Below are positions 9,900 through 19,338 of a DNA stretch of 48,239 nucleotides, one piece after another; the stretch's first letter is position 1; each line of letters begins with the position of its first letter. Origin of the DNA: Alphaproteobacteria bacterium (lineage in GTDB: Bacteria; Pseudomonadota; Alphaproteobacteria; Sphingomonadales; Emcibacteraceae); contig JAADFR010000185.1 of NCBI GenBank assembly GCA_013152755.1, positions 1 through 48,239 on the forward strand, written 5' to 3'. A program made the position numbers and the translations under genes. The notes below the pieces were generated by a model. That model worked only from the letters and a program-made list of their open reading frames with translations, was not told where the DNA came from and made no database searches.

Positions 9900-10538
9900 T
9901 TATGGTTTGACAGCCTGAATATTTGAGGTTGCCGTTAAAATGCCGTTGACGGATAAATTCACTTCACCGTTCAAGGCTTCGATGGTTTCCACCCGTCCTT
10001 TGGAATAGATGGCAAATTGTACATCTGTCCCGTTTGCTGTCTGAGCAGACAGACTTAACTGATATATACCATCGGGGGTATTTGCCGGGGCATCCCAAAC
10101 AAAATCGTGTAATCCGGCCTTGTTATTGCCCTGACCTTCAAACAATATCTTGCCCTTGGAATCCGTCACGGTCAATTTTGTTTCCTCTGAATTGGTTTCA
10201 AGGCCATATTCCCATTTGGCCACACCATCCCGCAAACCTGCCCTGTCCGTTTCAATGGTCACTTCCTTGCCCAGATAGCCAACCGCATTGGACATGGCCT
10301 GAGTCTTGGTCTGACTGATGAGATTTTCAAGGTTTTTATTGGTGGTAATGGATTGTTCCACTTGAGAGAAAGATACCAACTGATTGGTAAATTCGCTTGA
10401 GTCCATGGGATCCAACGGATCCTGAAACTGCAACTGGGTCGTCAAGAGGGTTAAAAACTGATCAAAATCATCGGCCAGTTTTGTCTCACTCCTTGTCGCT
10501 ACCGATGAATTGGCGGCTGATGCTGCATTGATTTCCAT
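9900..10538 (-). CDS. flgD: Flagellar hook assembly (scaffolding) protein FlgD
   Basis: 212 aa; FDQFLTLLTTQLQFQDPLDPMDSSEFTNQLVSFSQVEQSITTNKNLENLI is diagnostic for FlgD. Confidence 0.95.
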   Translation of the reverse strand: MEINAASAANSSVATRSETKLADDFDQFLTLLTTQLQFQDPLDPMDSSEFTNQLVSFSQVEQSITTNKNLENLISQTKTQAMSNAVGYLGKEVTIETDRAGLRDGVAKWEYGLETNSEETKLTVTDSKGKILFEGQGNNKAGLHDFVWDAPANTPDGIYQLSLSAQTANGTDVQFAIYSKGRVETIEALNGEVNLSVNGILTATSNIQAVKP

Positions 10539-10554
10539 TATCCTGCGTCCTTCG

Positions 10555-12189
10555 TTAAATATTTATATCCAGAAGATTATCTGAATAGGCCATTTTCATT
10601 TGCTGGTGGCTTATTATGCTGTTTGACAAAGCGGGCATTTGATCGAAATCATGTTCACTGCTTTCCCCACTGTCCCGATCTGCTTGTTCAAATTGCCCCA
10701 TATCCTGTTGCTGTTCTTTCAGGGTAAAATTCAGGCTGTTGCCCCCGGCATCAAAGCCGGCATTTTCCAGAATTTTAACCAGTGATCCCTGGTCCCGCTG
10801 AAGCATCTGGAGCGTCCGTTCGCTCTCAACCGTCACCGTGGCCGCCACCTTGCCCTCAGCCAGGAAGTGCATCTTGATGTCCACCTGACCAAGTTCAGCG
10901 GGCTTCAAGGTTATCCTGAAACTCTCCTGACCGCCACCAGACTGTTTGGCAATGGCCATGCTGATTTGTTTGGCAACCATCTGTGGATCAACGCTCAACA
11001 TCTGAGGTCTGGCGTGGCCCGTTTGGGTCAGCCCATTGGCCTGGCTTAGATGCTGGTTCGCGCCCTGACCCACTTCCTGAACGGACAGCAATCCGGTGGC
11101 AAGTTGCGGCGACGTCATCTGTATTGCCCGGCCTTCCGTACTCACCGCCCCCTGACTGACCTCTGTCAGAAATGGGGTTTTAGACATCGAAATGCTGGCA
11201 GTATCAACAATACCAGCGGCTTTATTACTGACCACATCCGTTTTATGGCTAGAGGTTTGGGTGAAATTACGCCCGTTATTCTGTGAATTTTCTTTATTCT
11301 GCGAACTTGCGTTTTTATGGTCAACGACTTGATAACGGCCTGCCGCCTCACCGTCAGAGCGCGCTTTACCCATATCCTTAACGTCGGCTTCTTTTACCAT
11401 CCCATTTTTTTCCGGTTTCTCCGGCACAGGGGCCGCCGCAATGGCCGCCTGTTGGCTAGTTACAACCGGGGCAGGATTTTCCGCTAATGCAGCAGCCTGG
11501 TTAGCGACCGCCGTCACAACGGAAATTTCCTCTGCCGATGTTTCAGCGGGAGCTACTGTCGGCTTTGGCGAAATGTCGGATGCACCCACTTTGGGAGAAG
11601 CCATGGAAGGCGCATCTTTTTTCGGCAGTGAGTTACCTTCTGACTTTTGGCCCACAATATTTATACTTTGCCCTACTATAGAGAGATTTTGATCAGGAAG
11701 ACCTTGACCTTCAGGGGCGAATACCGCCGTATTCTCCGGCGTAAAATCCGCTGTGGCCACCTCTACGATTGACGTTTCATTTTGTCCGCCCTCCAAGACC
11801 GGCGCATCAGGCGCTGCAATAACCGGCCCGGCCATCGGAACAATCTGATCTTCTGGAATGACATCTGTTATGAGACCATCTGTGTCAATCAATTCAGACG
11901 TCTGTATATCTGCCTGTCCTTCTGGCTCTTTATTGTCTGCAACACGCCCAAAGCTGCTTTCCAGAGCGTTCAACAAAACCGCCTCACTGGACACACCCTT
12001 ACCTGTCAGTCTTTCTTTAAATGGAATAATTTTCTCATCTGTAGCCTGAACCAGCTGATCTGCAAAGGCTTTGCCCTCGCCTTTGGGTGTTGTCTGCGCC
12101 CCCTTCCCATCACCGGACACAAGCTGTCCACCGCCAGCCGTGGGGGCAGCGGAGATAACATTTGTGAATAGTTCAGTACTCAGAGTCAT
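10555..12189 (-). CDS. fliK: Flagellar hook-length control protein FliK-like
   Basis: 544 aa, low-complexity N-terminus, C-terminal Flg_hook-like domain (FRITLKPAELGQVDIKMHFLAEGKVAATVTVESERTLQMLQRDQGSLVKILENAGFD), upstream of flgD-flgE. Confidence 0.85.
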   Translation of the reverse strand: MTLSTELFTNVISAAPTAGGGQLVSGDGKGAQTTPKGEGKAFADQLVQATDEKIIPFKERLTGKGVSSEAVLLNALESSFGRVADNKEPEGQADIQTSELIDTDGLITDVIPEDQIVPMAGPVIAAPDAPVLEGGQNETSIVEVATADFTPENTAVFAPEGQGLPDQNLSIVGQSINIVGQKSEGNSLPKKDAPSMASPKVGASDISPKPTVAPAETSAEEISVVTAVANQAAALAENPAPVVTSQQAAIAAAPVPEKPEKNGMVKEADVKDMGKARSDGEAAGRYQVVDHKNASSQNKENSQNNGRNFTQTSSHKTDVVSNKAAGIVDTASISMSKTPFLTEVSQGAVSTEGRAIQMTSPQLATGLLSVQEVGQGANQHLSQANGLTQTGHARPQMLSVDPQMVAKQISMAIAKQSGGGQESFRITLKPAELGQVDIKMHFLAEGKVAATVTVESERTLQMLQRDQGSLVKILENAGFDAGGNSLNFTLKEQQQDMGQFEQADRDSGESSEHDFDQMPALSNSIISHQQMKMAYSDNLLDINI

Positions 12190-12234
12190 AGTTTTCCATT
12201 TTTTTCATAGGCGTAATGATCTACGAAGTATCTA

Positions 12235-12250
12235 AGCAAATTACGGGCCA
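12235..12250 (-). promoter_or_regulatory. Putative sigma54 promoter of the fliK-flgD-flgE operon
   Basis: Reverse complement TGGCCCGTAATTTGCT differs from TGGCACG-N4-TTGCT at only one defined position; ~46 nt upstream of fliK start. Confidence 0.75.
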
Positions 12251-12362
12251 TTTTTAGCCACCTGACTAATATACTGAAAAATAAGGATAATATTTTCTTC
12301 TCCGGTGGCTTATCACACAGCATCCGGTAATTTCTTCCTGATTTTCAGGGTAAATATTGCTG

Positions 12363-12389
12363 GTCGGCAGAATGAACCCGTCGGCAGAA
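12363..12389. promoter_or_regulatory. Direct-repeat, enhancer-like element between opposed sigma54 promoters
   Basis: Two identical GTCGGCAGAA copies (12363-12372 and 12380-12389) with 17-bp periodicity, followed by TTTGCCGG (12397-12404) in opposite orientation. Confidence 0.45.
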
Positions 12390-12444
12390 ATATATCTTTG
12401 CCGGAAAAGACCATGTCATATGTTTTTCACATCTGCCGTCAAAT

Positions 12445-12460
12445 TGGCCTGAGCCTTGCA
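12445..12460 (+). promoter_or_regulatory. Putative sigma54 promoter of flgK-flgL
   Basis: TGGCCTGAGCCTTGCA matches TGGC-N7-TTGCA -24/-12 spacing; ~230 nt upstream of flgK. Confidence 0.6.
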
Positions 12461-12691
12461 TCTATTATAGGCATGACAGGGATACGACCCAAGCTCAAGC
12501 CCATTGGGATCATAAGGCTATACATATTATTTATGTGCATTTTCAATGCCTTGAAAGGATAACATAGATGTTGAGTACAAATTATATAACGAAATATATC
12601 CCCGCAAGGAGGGGCTATTTTTTCCTGTTACGGCAAGGGTTGCCTATCAAGAACATCATAATCCCGACCAGAAGTCGTTGAAAGGAATCCC

Positions 12692-14800
12692 ATGTCCATT
12701 AATGCCATTATAAATAATTCCCTGACCGGATTATTCACCAATCAGACGGCACTGCGGGTCACATCCAGCAATATTGCCAACATCAATACCCCCGGTTATG
12801 CCCGGCAAGTTGTACGGCAGGAAGCTATTGTCAATGGCAGCACAATGGGCGGGGTCAGAATCTCGGAAATTGTCCGGGTCGTGGATAAATTTCTGGTCAG
12901 TGCCGTATATGATGCCAATGCCAGCTATTCCCGCTATGAAGTGGAAAATTCTTTTCAGAGCCGGATACAATCCTTACTGGGACGCCCGGACCAGAATAAT
13001 TCCCTGTCCGGCCGCATTGATAATACCTTCAATGCCCTGTCGGAAATGGCCCTTAATCCCCTGTCCCTTGTTCTTAAAGAAAGCACCCTGTCAACGATTA
13101 ACCAGTTCGGCGAGGAAATCGGCGGCCTTGCCCAGCAAATTCAGAATATGCGTCTGGATGCCAGCAATCAGATCGCCCAACAGGTTGACCGCATCAATGC
13201 CCTGACCAAGCGCATCGAAAGCCTGAACCCCCTGATCATCAAAGAGACCCTCACCGGTGGCGAGCCGGGAGCTTTGATCGAGAAACGCGCACAGGCCCTG
13301 ACGGAACTGTCCAATATTGTTGACCTAAATATCACCGATTCCGGGAGCAACAATATTCAGGTTTCCACGTCATCCGGTGTTATTCTGGTGGGAGCAAGCC
13401 GGAAAATCCTGCAATATACGCCGCCGGGCTCGGTGACATCATCAACCCCCTTTTCGCCGATTACGGTACACCAGATAGACAATGCTACAGGTGGGCTTCG
13501 GCCCAGCAATACAACACTGGACGGCGATTTAAAAGCCGGATCACTAAAGGGCTTGCTTAACCTCAGAGACAAAGAGCTTCCCGAGATCGCCCTGCAACTG
13601 GGCAGCATGGCGGCGGGCTATGCCGATGAGCTAAACCGGGTTCACAATTTAAATTCTGCCGTACCAGCTCCCAACAGCATGACGGGCGTCAATACGGGCC
13701 TGTTGGCAACGGACAGGCAGAATTTCACCGGCGAAGCCGTTTTTGCCATTACCAATACCAATGGTGATCTGGTCTCCAAAGTCAATATTGATTTCGGGGC
13801 CATTGGGCCAACCATGAATGATGTCGTAAATGCGGTAAATGCCGGGCTTGGCGGCGCAGGCACCATGGCCCTGTCCAACGGTGTCCTGTCCTTAACCGCA
13901 ACCGCTGCCACAAGCGGCGTGTCAATATCGCAGGTGGATGGTAATGAAAGCAGCCGGGGCGGCCGGGGGTTCTCTCAATTCTTTGGTATGAATAATCTGG
14001 TTCAGGCCCGCGCACCTGCACATTATGAGACCGGGGTCTCCGGTACGGATGCGCATGGCTATACCGCTGGTGATACCATGCTGGTGGAAATGCGGGACGG
14101 TAACGGGGTAAAGCTGACCGAATATACCCTGACCATTGGCGGCACATCCTTTAATGACATATTGACCAACCTGAATGGCAGCACATTGGGGAGTTTTGCC
14201 ACTTTCTCTTTATCGGCCACGGGCGAACTGGTGACAACACCAAAACCCGGCATTGATGATATAAAGCTTCACATAAAAACCGATAATACATCGCGAGGCT
14301 CAACCAATGTTCCCCTATCCAAATTCTTTGGTATTGGGGATTCTTTTCGTACAGATGCCGCCGTTGACTTGAAAGCCAATGATACAATTGCCAATAACCC
14401 GAGCCAGATGGCTCTGGCCCGTTTCGACCAGACCGCCATCGTTGGCGGAAATGCCTTAAGCATCGGGGATCAGACCGGGGCACTGGCCCTGTCAAATTTG
14501 TCCGGGACGGCGCGTAGCTTCGATCGGGCGGGCGGGCTGAGCGCCACGACGGCAACCTTATCCCAATATAGCGCCAACTTGCTGGCTAATCTGGGGCTTC
14601 GGGCTGAACTGGCCAATAATTCAATGGCGGATAATCTTTCGCTCAGCGAGGAACTAACACGAAAATCTTCGGATATATCCGGGGTGAATCTGGATGAGGA
14701 ACTGGGTAATATGGTCATATTCCAGAATGCTTACTCAGCATCGGCCAGATTACTGAGTACCGCCAAGGAATTATTCGATACAATATTACAAATTGTGTAA
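12692..14800 (+). CDS. flgK: Flagellar hook-associated protein FlgK
   Basis: 702 aa; INNSLTGLFTNQTALRVTSSNIANINTPGYARQVV and C-terminal SGVNLDEELGNMVIFQNAYSASARLLSTAKELFDTILQIV. Confidence 0.95.
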   Translation: MSINAIINNSLTGLFTNQTALRVTSSNIANINTPGYARQVVRQEAIVNGSTMGGVRISEIVRVVDKFLVSAVYDANASYSRYEVENSFQSRIQSLLGRPDQNNSLSGRIDNTFNALSEMALNPLSLVLKESTLSTINQFGEEIGGLAQQIQNMRLDASNQIAQQVDRINALTKRIESLNPLIIKETLTGGEPGALIEKRAQALTELSNIVDLNITDSGSNNIQVSTSSGVILVGASRKILQYTPPGSVTSSTPFSPITVHQIDNATGGLRPSNTTLDGDLKAGSLKGLLNLRDKELPEIALQLGSMAAGYADELNRVHNLNSAVPAPNSMTGVNTGLLATDRQNFTGEAVFAITNTNGDLVSKVNIDFGAIGPTMNDVVNAVNAGLGGAGTMALSNGVLSLTATAATSGVSISQVDGNESSRGGRGFSQFFGMNNLVQARAPAHYETGVSGTDAHGYTAGDTMLVEMRDGNGVKLTEYTLTIGGTSFNDILTNLNGSTLGSFATFSLSATGELVTTPKPGIDDIKLHIKTDNTSRGSTNVPLSKFFGIGDSFRTDAAVDLKANDTIANNPSQMALARFDQTAIVGGNALSIGDQTGALALSNLSGTARSFDRAGGLSATTATLSQYSANLLANLGLRAELANNSMADNLSLSEELTRKSSDISGVNLDEELGNMVIFQNAYSASARLLSTAKELFDTILQIV

Positions 14801-14824
14801 AGACACCACAAACAGGATAGCGAC

Positions 14825-15748
14825 ATGACACGGGTATCAAGTTTCGGAAATCAACAGGTTATGCTGAGCAGACTGATGGATAATCAAGCCAGACTGTTCA
14901 AGGATCAGACTCAGATCACAACCGGTAAGAAAGAAGATAGTTACAGCGGACTGGCCACCGAAATTTCAACTCTTCTGGGGGCGAAAACGGTGATTGACCA
15001 GACACAGGGATACTTGCGGGCAGCAGATCATGCGGACCGTTTTTTACGCACCAATGATATTCAGCTCAGCACCATGGTCACCAATGCGGAGAATATCCGC
15101 GACACGATGCTTGAGGCCATTGCCCAGGAAGAAACTTTTGCCCTGAATGAATTGATGGGTGAATCCTATTCAACCATGGTCAGCGCCCTGAACACCAGTG
15201 TCGGCGGCGTTCATGTTTTCAGTGGTGCCCGTTCGGATAAAGAACCTGTGACCGCCAAGACAATCGCCGACCTTACGGCGGCCACCAATGTTGCGGATAT
15301 TTTCCAGAATGACCAACGCCGCCCAACGGCCAAGGTTGGTCAGAATACGACCATGGAATATGGCCTTTTGGCCGATGAAGTAGGACAGGAAGTCTTTCAG
15401 GTCTTTAAAAATATTGCCGATTTCAATGCCGGGCCGTCCGGGCCGCTGGCCGGGAAACTGGACGCCACCCAGATTAACTTTCTCAAGAGTGAACTGGCCA
15501 ATATGGACACAGCTATTGATAATCTGCGGGTTTTAGTGGCCCGAAACGGCACCCGGCAGAAGAATGTGGAAAATTTCACCAAAGAGCATGAAAATCAGGA
15601 AGCCTTCCTGAAAATATTTATTTCCGACATTGAAGACGTCAATGTGGCCGAGGCCATCAGTCGGCTGAATAATGATCAAGTGGCGTTGGAAGCCTCTTTC
15701 AAGATCACCAGCGAACTGACCAACCTGACACTCCTCAACTTTATCTAG
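14825..15748 (+). CDS. flgL: Flagellar hook-associated protein FlgL (flagellin-like)
   Basis: 307 aa; N-terminal flagellin-type helix region and C-terminal DIEDVNVAEAISRLNNDQVALEASFKITSELTNLTLLNFI; directly after flgK. Confidence 0.9.
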   Translation: MTRVSSFGNQQVMLSRLMDNQARLFKDQTQITTGKKEDSYSGLATEISTLLGAKTVIDQTQGYLRAADHADRFLRTNDIQLSTMVTNAENIRDTMLEAIAQEETFALNELMGESYSTMVSALNTSVGGVHVFSGARSDKEPVTAKTIADLTAATNVADIFQNDQRRPTAKVGQNTTMEYGLLADEVGQEVFQVFKNIADFNAGPSGPLAGKLDATQINFLKSELANMDTAIDNLRVLVARNGTRQKNVENFTKEHENQEAFLKIFISDIEDVNVAEAISRLNNDQVALEASFKITSELTNLTLLNFI

Positions 15749-15799
15749 GTTACTAATCTTTTCTTGAAGTCAGGCCATATATGCTATATTGGCCGCCCT

Positions 15800-16936
15800 A
15801 TGACCAATAATACAGACCATATAGACCTGAACTCATTAGGAATCGCCAAAGCTCCCGCAGACACGCGAGTTGTGGTGGCCATGTCCGGCGGCGTGGACAG
15901 CTCCGTGGTGGCCGCTATGCTGAAAGAAGAAGGCTATGATGTAATCGGCATCACCCTGCAACTCTATGATCACGGTATTGCGGTTCAGAAAAAAGGTGCC
16001 TGTTGTGCCGGACAGGATATTCATGATGCCCGCCGTGTGGCCGAGGCCATCAATATCCCCCATTATGTTCTGGATTATGAAAGCCGCTTTCAGGATTCCG
16101 TCATGTCAGAATTCGCCGACAGCTACATCCGGGGCGAAACCCCCATTCCTTGCGTCCGCTGTAATCAGGAAGTGAAATTCAAAGACCTGCTGGAAACCGC
16201 GCGCGATCTTGACGCCGATGTTCTAGCAACGGGCCATTATGTGCAACAGGAAAAATCCGGCGACCATTGGGAAATGTACCGGGCGGTGGATGACAACCGG
16301 GATCAAAGCTATTTCCTGTTTGCCACGACCCAGGAACAGCTTGATTTTCTGCGTTTCCCCTTGGGCAGCATGGAAAAGGACGACGTGCGCAAGCTGGCCG
16401 AAAAATACGGCCTTCAGGTGGCCCATAAACCCGATAGTCAGGATATATGCTTTGTGCCGGGCGGCAATTATGCCAGTGTCATCGAACGGCTACGCCCCGG
16501 CGCGTCCGAGGCCGGAGATATTGTCCATGTGAACGGGGACATTCTGGGCCGCCACAAAGGCATTATCCATTACACCATCGGTCAACGCAAAGGCCTTGGC
16601 ATCGGCGGCGGCGATCCACTCTATGTGGTCAAGCTGGACCCGGATATGAAACAGGTTATCGTTGGCCCGAAAGAGGCTCTGGAGATTTCACGGCTGACCC
16701 TGAAAGAGGTAAACTGGCTGGGTCATCAGGCACTACCGGAAGGCGGCTTGAACATAACCGTCAAGGTTCGTTCCACCAGCGCCCCGGTTCCCGCCGTCCT
16801 ATCACCCCTCAACGGCACAGGCCATGCGGAGATAAAGCTACAAACGCCAGAGCAGGGCATTTCTCCGGGACAGGCCGCCGTATTCTATCAGAACGACCGA
16901 TTGCTGGGCGGGGGCTGGATCAGTAAAAGCGCGTGA
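15800..16936 (+). CDS. mnmA: tRNA-specific 2-thiouridylase MnmA
   Basis: [92 protein letters not shown]-track start 15764 is a TTG; ATG at 15800 (MTNNTD) is more likely. Confidence 0.96.
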   Translation: MTNNTDHIDLNSLGIAKAPADTRVVVAMSGGVDSSVVAAMLKEEGYDVIGITLQLYDHGIAVQKKGACCAGQDIHDARRVAEAINIPHYVLDYESRFQDSVMSEFADSYIRGETPIPCVRCNQEVKFKDLLETARDLDADVLATGHYVQQEKSGDHWEMYRAVDDNRDQSYFLFATTQEQLDFLRFPLGSMEKDDVRKLAEKYGLQVAHKPDSQDICFVPGGNYASVIERLRPGASEAGDIVHVNGDILGRHKGIIHYTIGQRKGLGIGGGDPLYVVKLDPDMKQVIVGPKEALEISRLTLKEVNWLGHQALPEGGLNITVKVRSTSAPVPAVLSPLNGTGHAEIKLQTPEQGISPGQAAVFYQNDRLLGGGWISKSA

Positions 16937-16938
16937 CG

Positions 16939-19086
16939 TTAAAGCGCACGAATATTGGACAGGAAGTCATCCACAACGTCTGAGATAGACTGGGCATTAT
17001 TCTTCACATCATTGGCCGCTTTATTGACATCACTGGCAATATGTCGCGTTTCCGCCGCACCTGTTGAGACATCAACAATGACCGTTGTCACTTCCTGTGA
17101 TCCCTTAGCTGCTTCCTGCACATTGCGGGCGATTTCCGCCGTGGCCGTATTCTGCTCCGCAACGGCAGCAAAGATAGAGGTCGCAATTTCATCGGTTTCC
17201 GTGATGATTTTACGGATATTTTCCACAGCCGCCACCGCCTGTTCAGAAGACGCCTGAACCGCGCCCACATGCTCGCTGATTTCACCGGTCGCATTGGATG
17301 TCTGGGTTGCCAAGGCCTTGACCTCACTGGCCACAACAGCAAAGCCTTTTCCGGCTTCCCCTGCTCTGGCGGCCTCAATCGTGGCATTCAGCGCCAACAA
17401 GTTGGTTTGCTCTGCAATATCATTGATCAGCTTGACCACATCAACAATCAATTCCGTGGTTTCGGACAAAGAAGACATGGTTGCCTGTGTCGCCGCGGCC
17501 TGTTCTACAGCCCGTTTGGTAATTTCCGTGGATTGGGCGAGCTGACGGCTGATTTCGCTAACAGACGCCGACATTTCCTCTGACGCGGCGGCCACCGTAT
17601 TGATATTAGAGGTGGATATTTCCGCCGCCGACGCCGCCGTAGTGCTTGAGGAGCCGGTTTGTTCCGCAATGCCGGCCATGCTGCCTGATGAGCCGATCAA
17701 TTGTGTCGAAGTTGATGATATAACCTGTAGCGCGGAAGATATATTATTATCAAAGCTCTTGATCAGAGCTTCCATTTTTGCGGTGCGTTCTTCACGCTGT
17801 TCAATTTCCTTGCGATCATGGGCCAGCTTCTCTTCGCGTAGTCTGTTCTCACTTTCTTCGGCTTCTCTTTCCAGTTGCCGTTGGGCTTCCTCGGCCTCTC
17901 TGGCCTCCTGCTCTAATTTCTTATTCTTAATGGCATTATTCTGGAAATTGAGGACATCGTTGGCCATGGCTCCAATTTCACTGCCAAAATCAACATACGG
18001 AATTTCCGCATCCAGATTGCCGTCAGACAATTGCGCCATTGATTTTTGTATGCCCTTAAGCGGACCGGTTATGGAATAGGCTATTTTATAGGATATAAAA
18101 CCGATTCCAGCCGTCAGCAACAAAGACAACACAACCAATTCCCAAAACATCAAACTGGCATCAAAAGCAAGACTATCAGCCTGTTCGCCTATATCAGTAA
18201 TAAATTTTTGTTCGACTTGATGGTAAAGGTCAATTTTCTTGGTTATGCTGTCAAACCATTCCGACCCGGAGACACCACTCGTGGAAACATCCCTATAATC
18301 TTTGAATACATAGGCACGCAATGCCTTGACCTTTTCAATATCAGGTCCGCTGAGGGTGCTGGCTAAATAAGACTTTATTCCCGGATTAGCCGTTGCCTCA
18401 AAAATTGTCAGAAATGCTTTTTGTTCTGCAATTTGCGATATAAAGTTTTTATAGACACCATCACTGAAAGCCCCTTTGGCAAAACCATTGGCCCCCATGG
18501 CCCGTTCAATACCGGAATGTTCCTTTGCCTCCAACAGAGCAATATACGCTGTAATGTCTCTCAATAATGACGGATCATGTGTGACGTGTCCCACCGCTTT
18601 GACGATATCCATTAATTTGGTAATTGTGGCCGTGTAATATTTGGCCATCTCTCCAACAGTTAAATCCAGTGACTTAACGGCGCGACGGTTCTCGGCCAAT
18701 TGACCAAGGGCATTCAGGGCGATATTGGTATTTTGATCAAGCTCTGTACTGATTGATGCCAAGTCCATATTCTGTGCATCTGTTTTGAAAACAGCCTGCT
18801 TTGCATCACTGAATTTATGCTGGGCATCAATACGCGAAGAAAAAACTCCGGACCCCTGTGACCCGATATAGCCGGCGGAAATGCCACGTTCTTTTTGCAA
18901 CTCATGAATAAGGCCACCAATCTTTGGCGTATATTCAGTCAGCTCTCGTATCGTCTGATCTTGCGTGGAAATTTGATAGAAATCTACCATTTTATTCACA
19001 GAAAAAGCCATGAATAAAACAAAGGTTATCGATATCATCGTCAGGATTCGGGCACGGACCCCAAACTTATTAAGCCACATATTCAT
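16939..19086 (-). CDS. Methyl-accepting chemotaxis protein with N-terminal NIT (nitrate/nitrite-sensing) domain
   Basis: 715 aa; periplasmic [18 protein letters not shown]...[23 protein letters not shown] (NIT-type), HAMP, and MCP signalling tip [48 protein letters not shown]. Confidence 0.9.
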   Translation of the reverse strand: MNMWLNKFGVRARILTMISITFVLFMAFSVNKMVDFYQISTQDQTIRELTEYTPKIGGLIHELQKERGISAGYIGSQGSGVFSSRIDAQHKFSDAKQAVFKTDAQNMDLASISTELDQNTNIALNALGQLAENRRAVKSLDLTVGEMAKYYTATITKLMDIVKAVGHVTHDPSLLRDITAYIALLEAKEHSGIERAMGANGFAKGAFSDGVYKNFISQIAEQKAFLTIFEATANPGIKSYLASTLSGPDIEKVKALRAYVFKDYRDVSTSGVSGSEWFDSITKKIDLYHQVEQKFITDIGEQADSLAFDASLMFWELVVLSLLLTAGIGFISYKIAYSITGPLKGIQKSMAQLSDGNLDAEIPYVDFGSEIGAMANDVLNFQNNAIKNKKLEQEAREAEEAQRQLEREAEESENRLREEKLAHDRKEIEQREERTAKMEALIKSFDNNISSALQVISSTSTQLIGSSGSMAGIAEQTGSSSTTAASAAEISTSNINTVAAASEEMSASVSEISRQLAQSTEITKRAVEQAAATQATMSSLSETTELIVDVVKLINDIAEQTNLLALNATIEAARAGEAGKGFAVVASEVKALATQTSNATGEISEHVGAVQASSEQAVAAVENIRKIITETDEIATSIFAAVAEQNTATAEIARNVQEAAKGSQEVTTVIVDVSTGAAETRHIASDVNKAANDVKNNAQSISDVVDDFLSNIRAL

Positions 19087-19338
19087 ACTACAACCCTATT
19101 TCCTTGTTTGATTTAACAAACCCCGATGACAATTAGCCTATTCGGCCTATACCCAGTATTTTGACTTATATCTTTCATTCAAAAGCATATGTACTTTAGC
19201 TATCAGTAATATAAATTCATTTCCAAAACGTTAAGAAATGAAGAAGCTAGCCTTTAAAATTTATATGATTAACTTGAAAACTATAAATTTATAGAATATC
19301 ATTAATTTCTATATTAATTTGCACTCTGGAGGACTATC

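Noticed and set aside
12305-12562. 85-aa ORF in the fliK/flgK intergenic region
   Set aside because: Starts with GTG, spans the predicted enhancer and sigma54 promoter, no recognisable protein features; more likely non-coding regulatory DNA.
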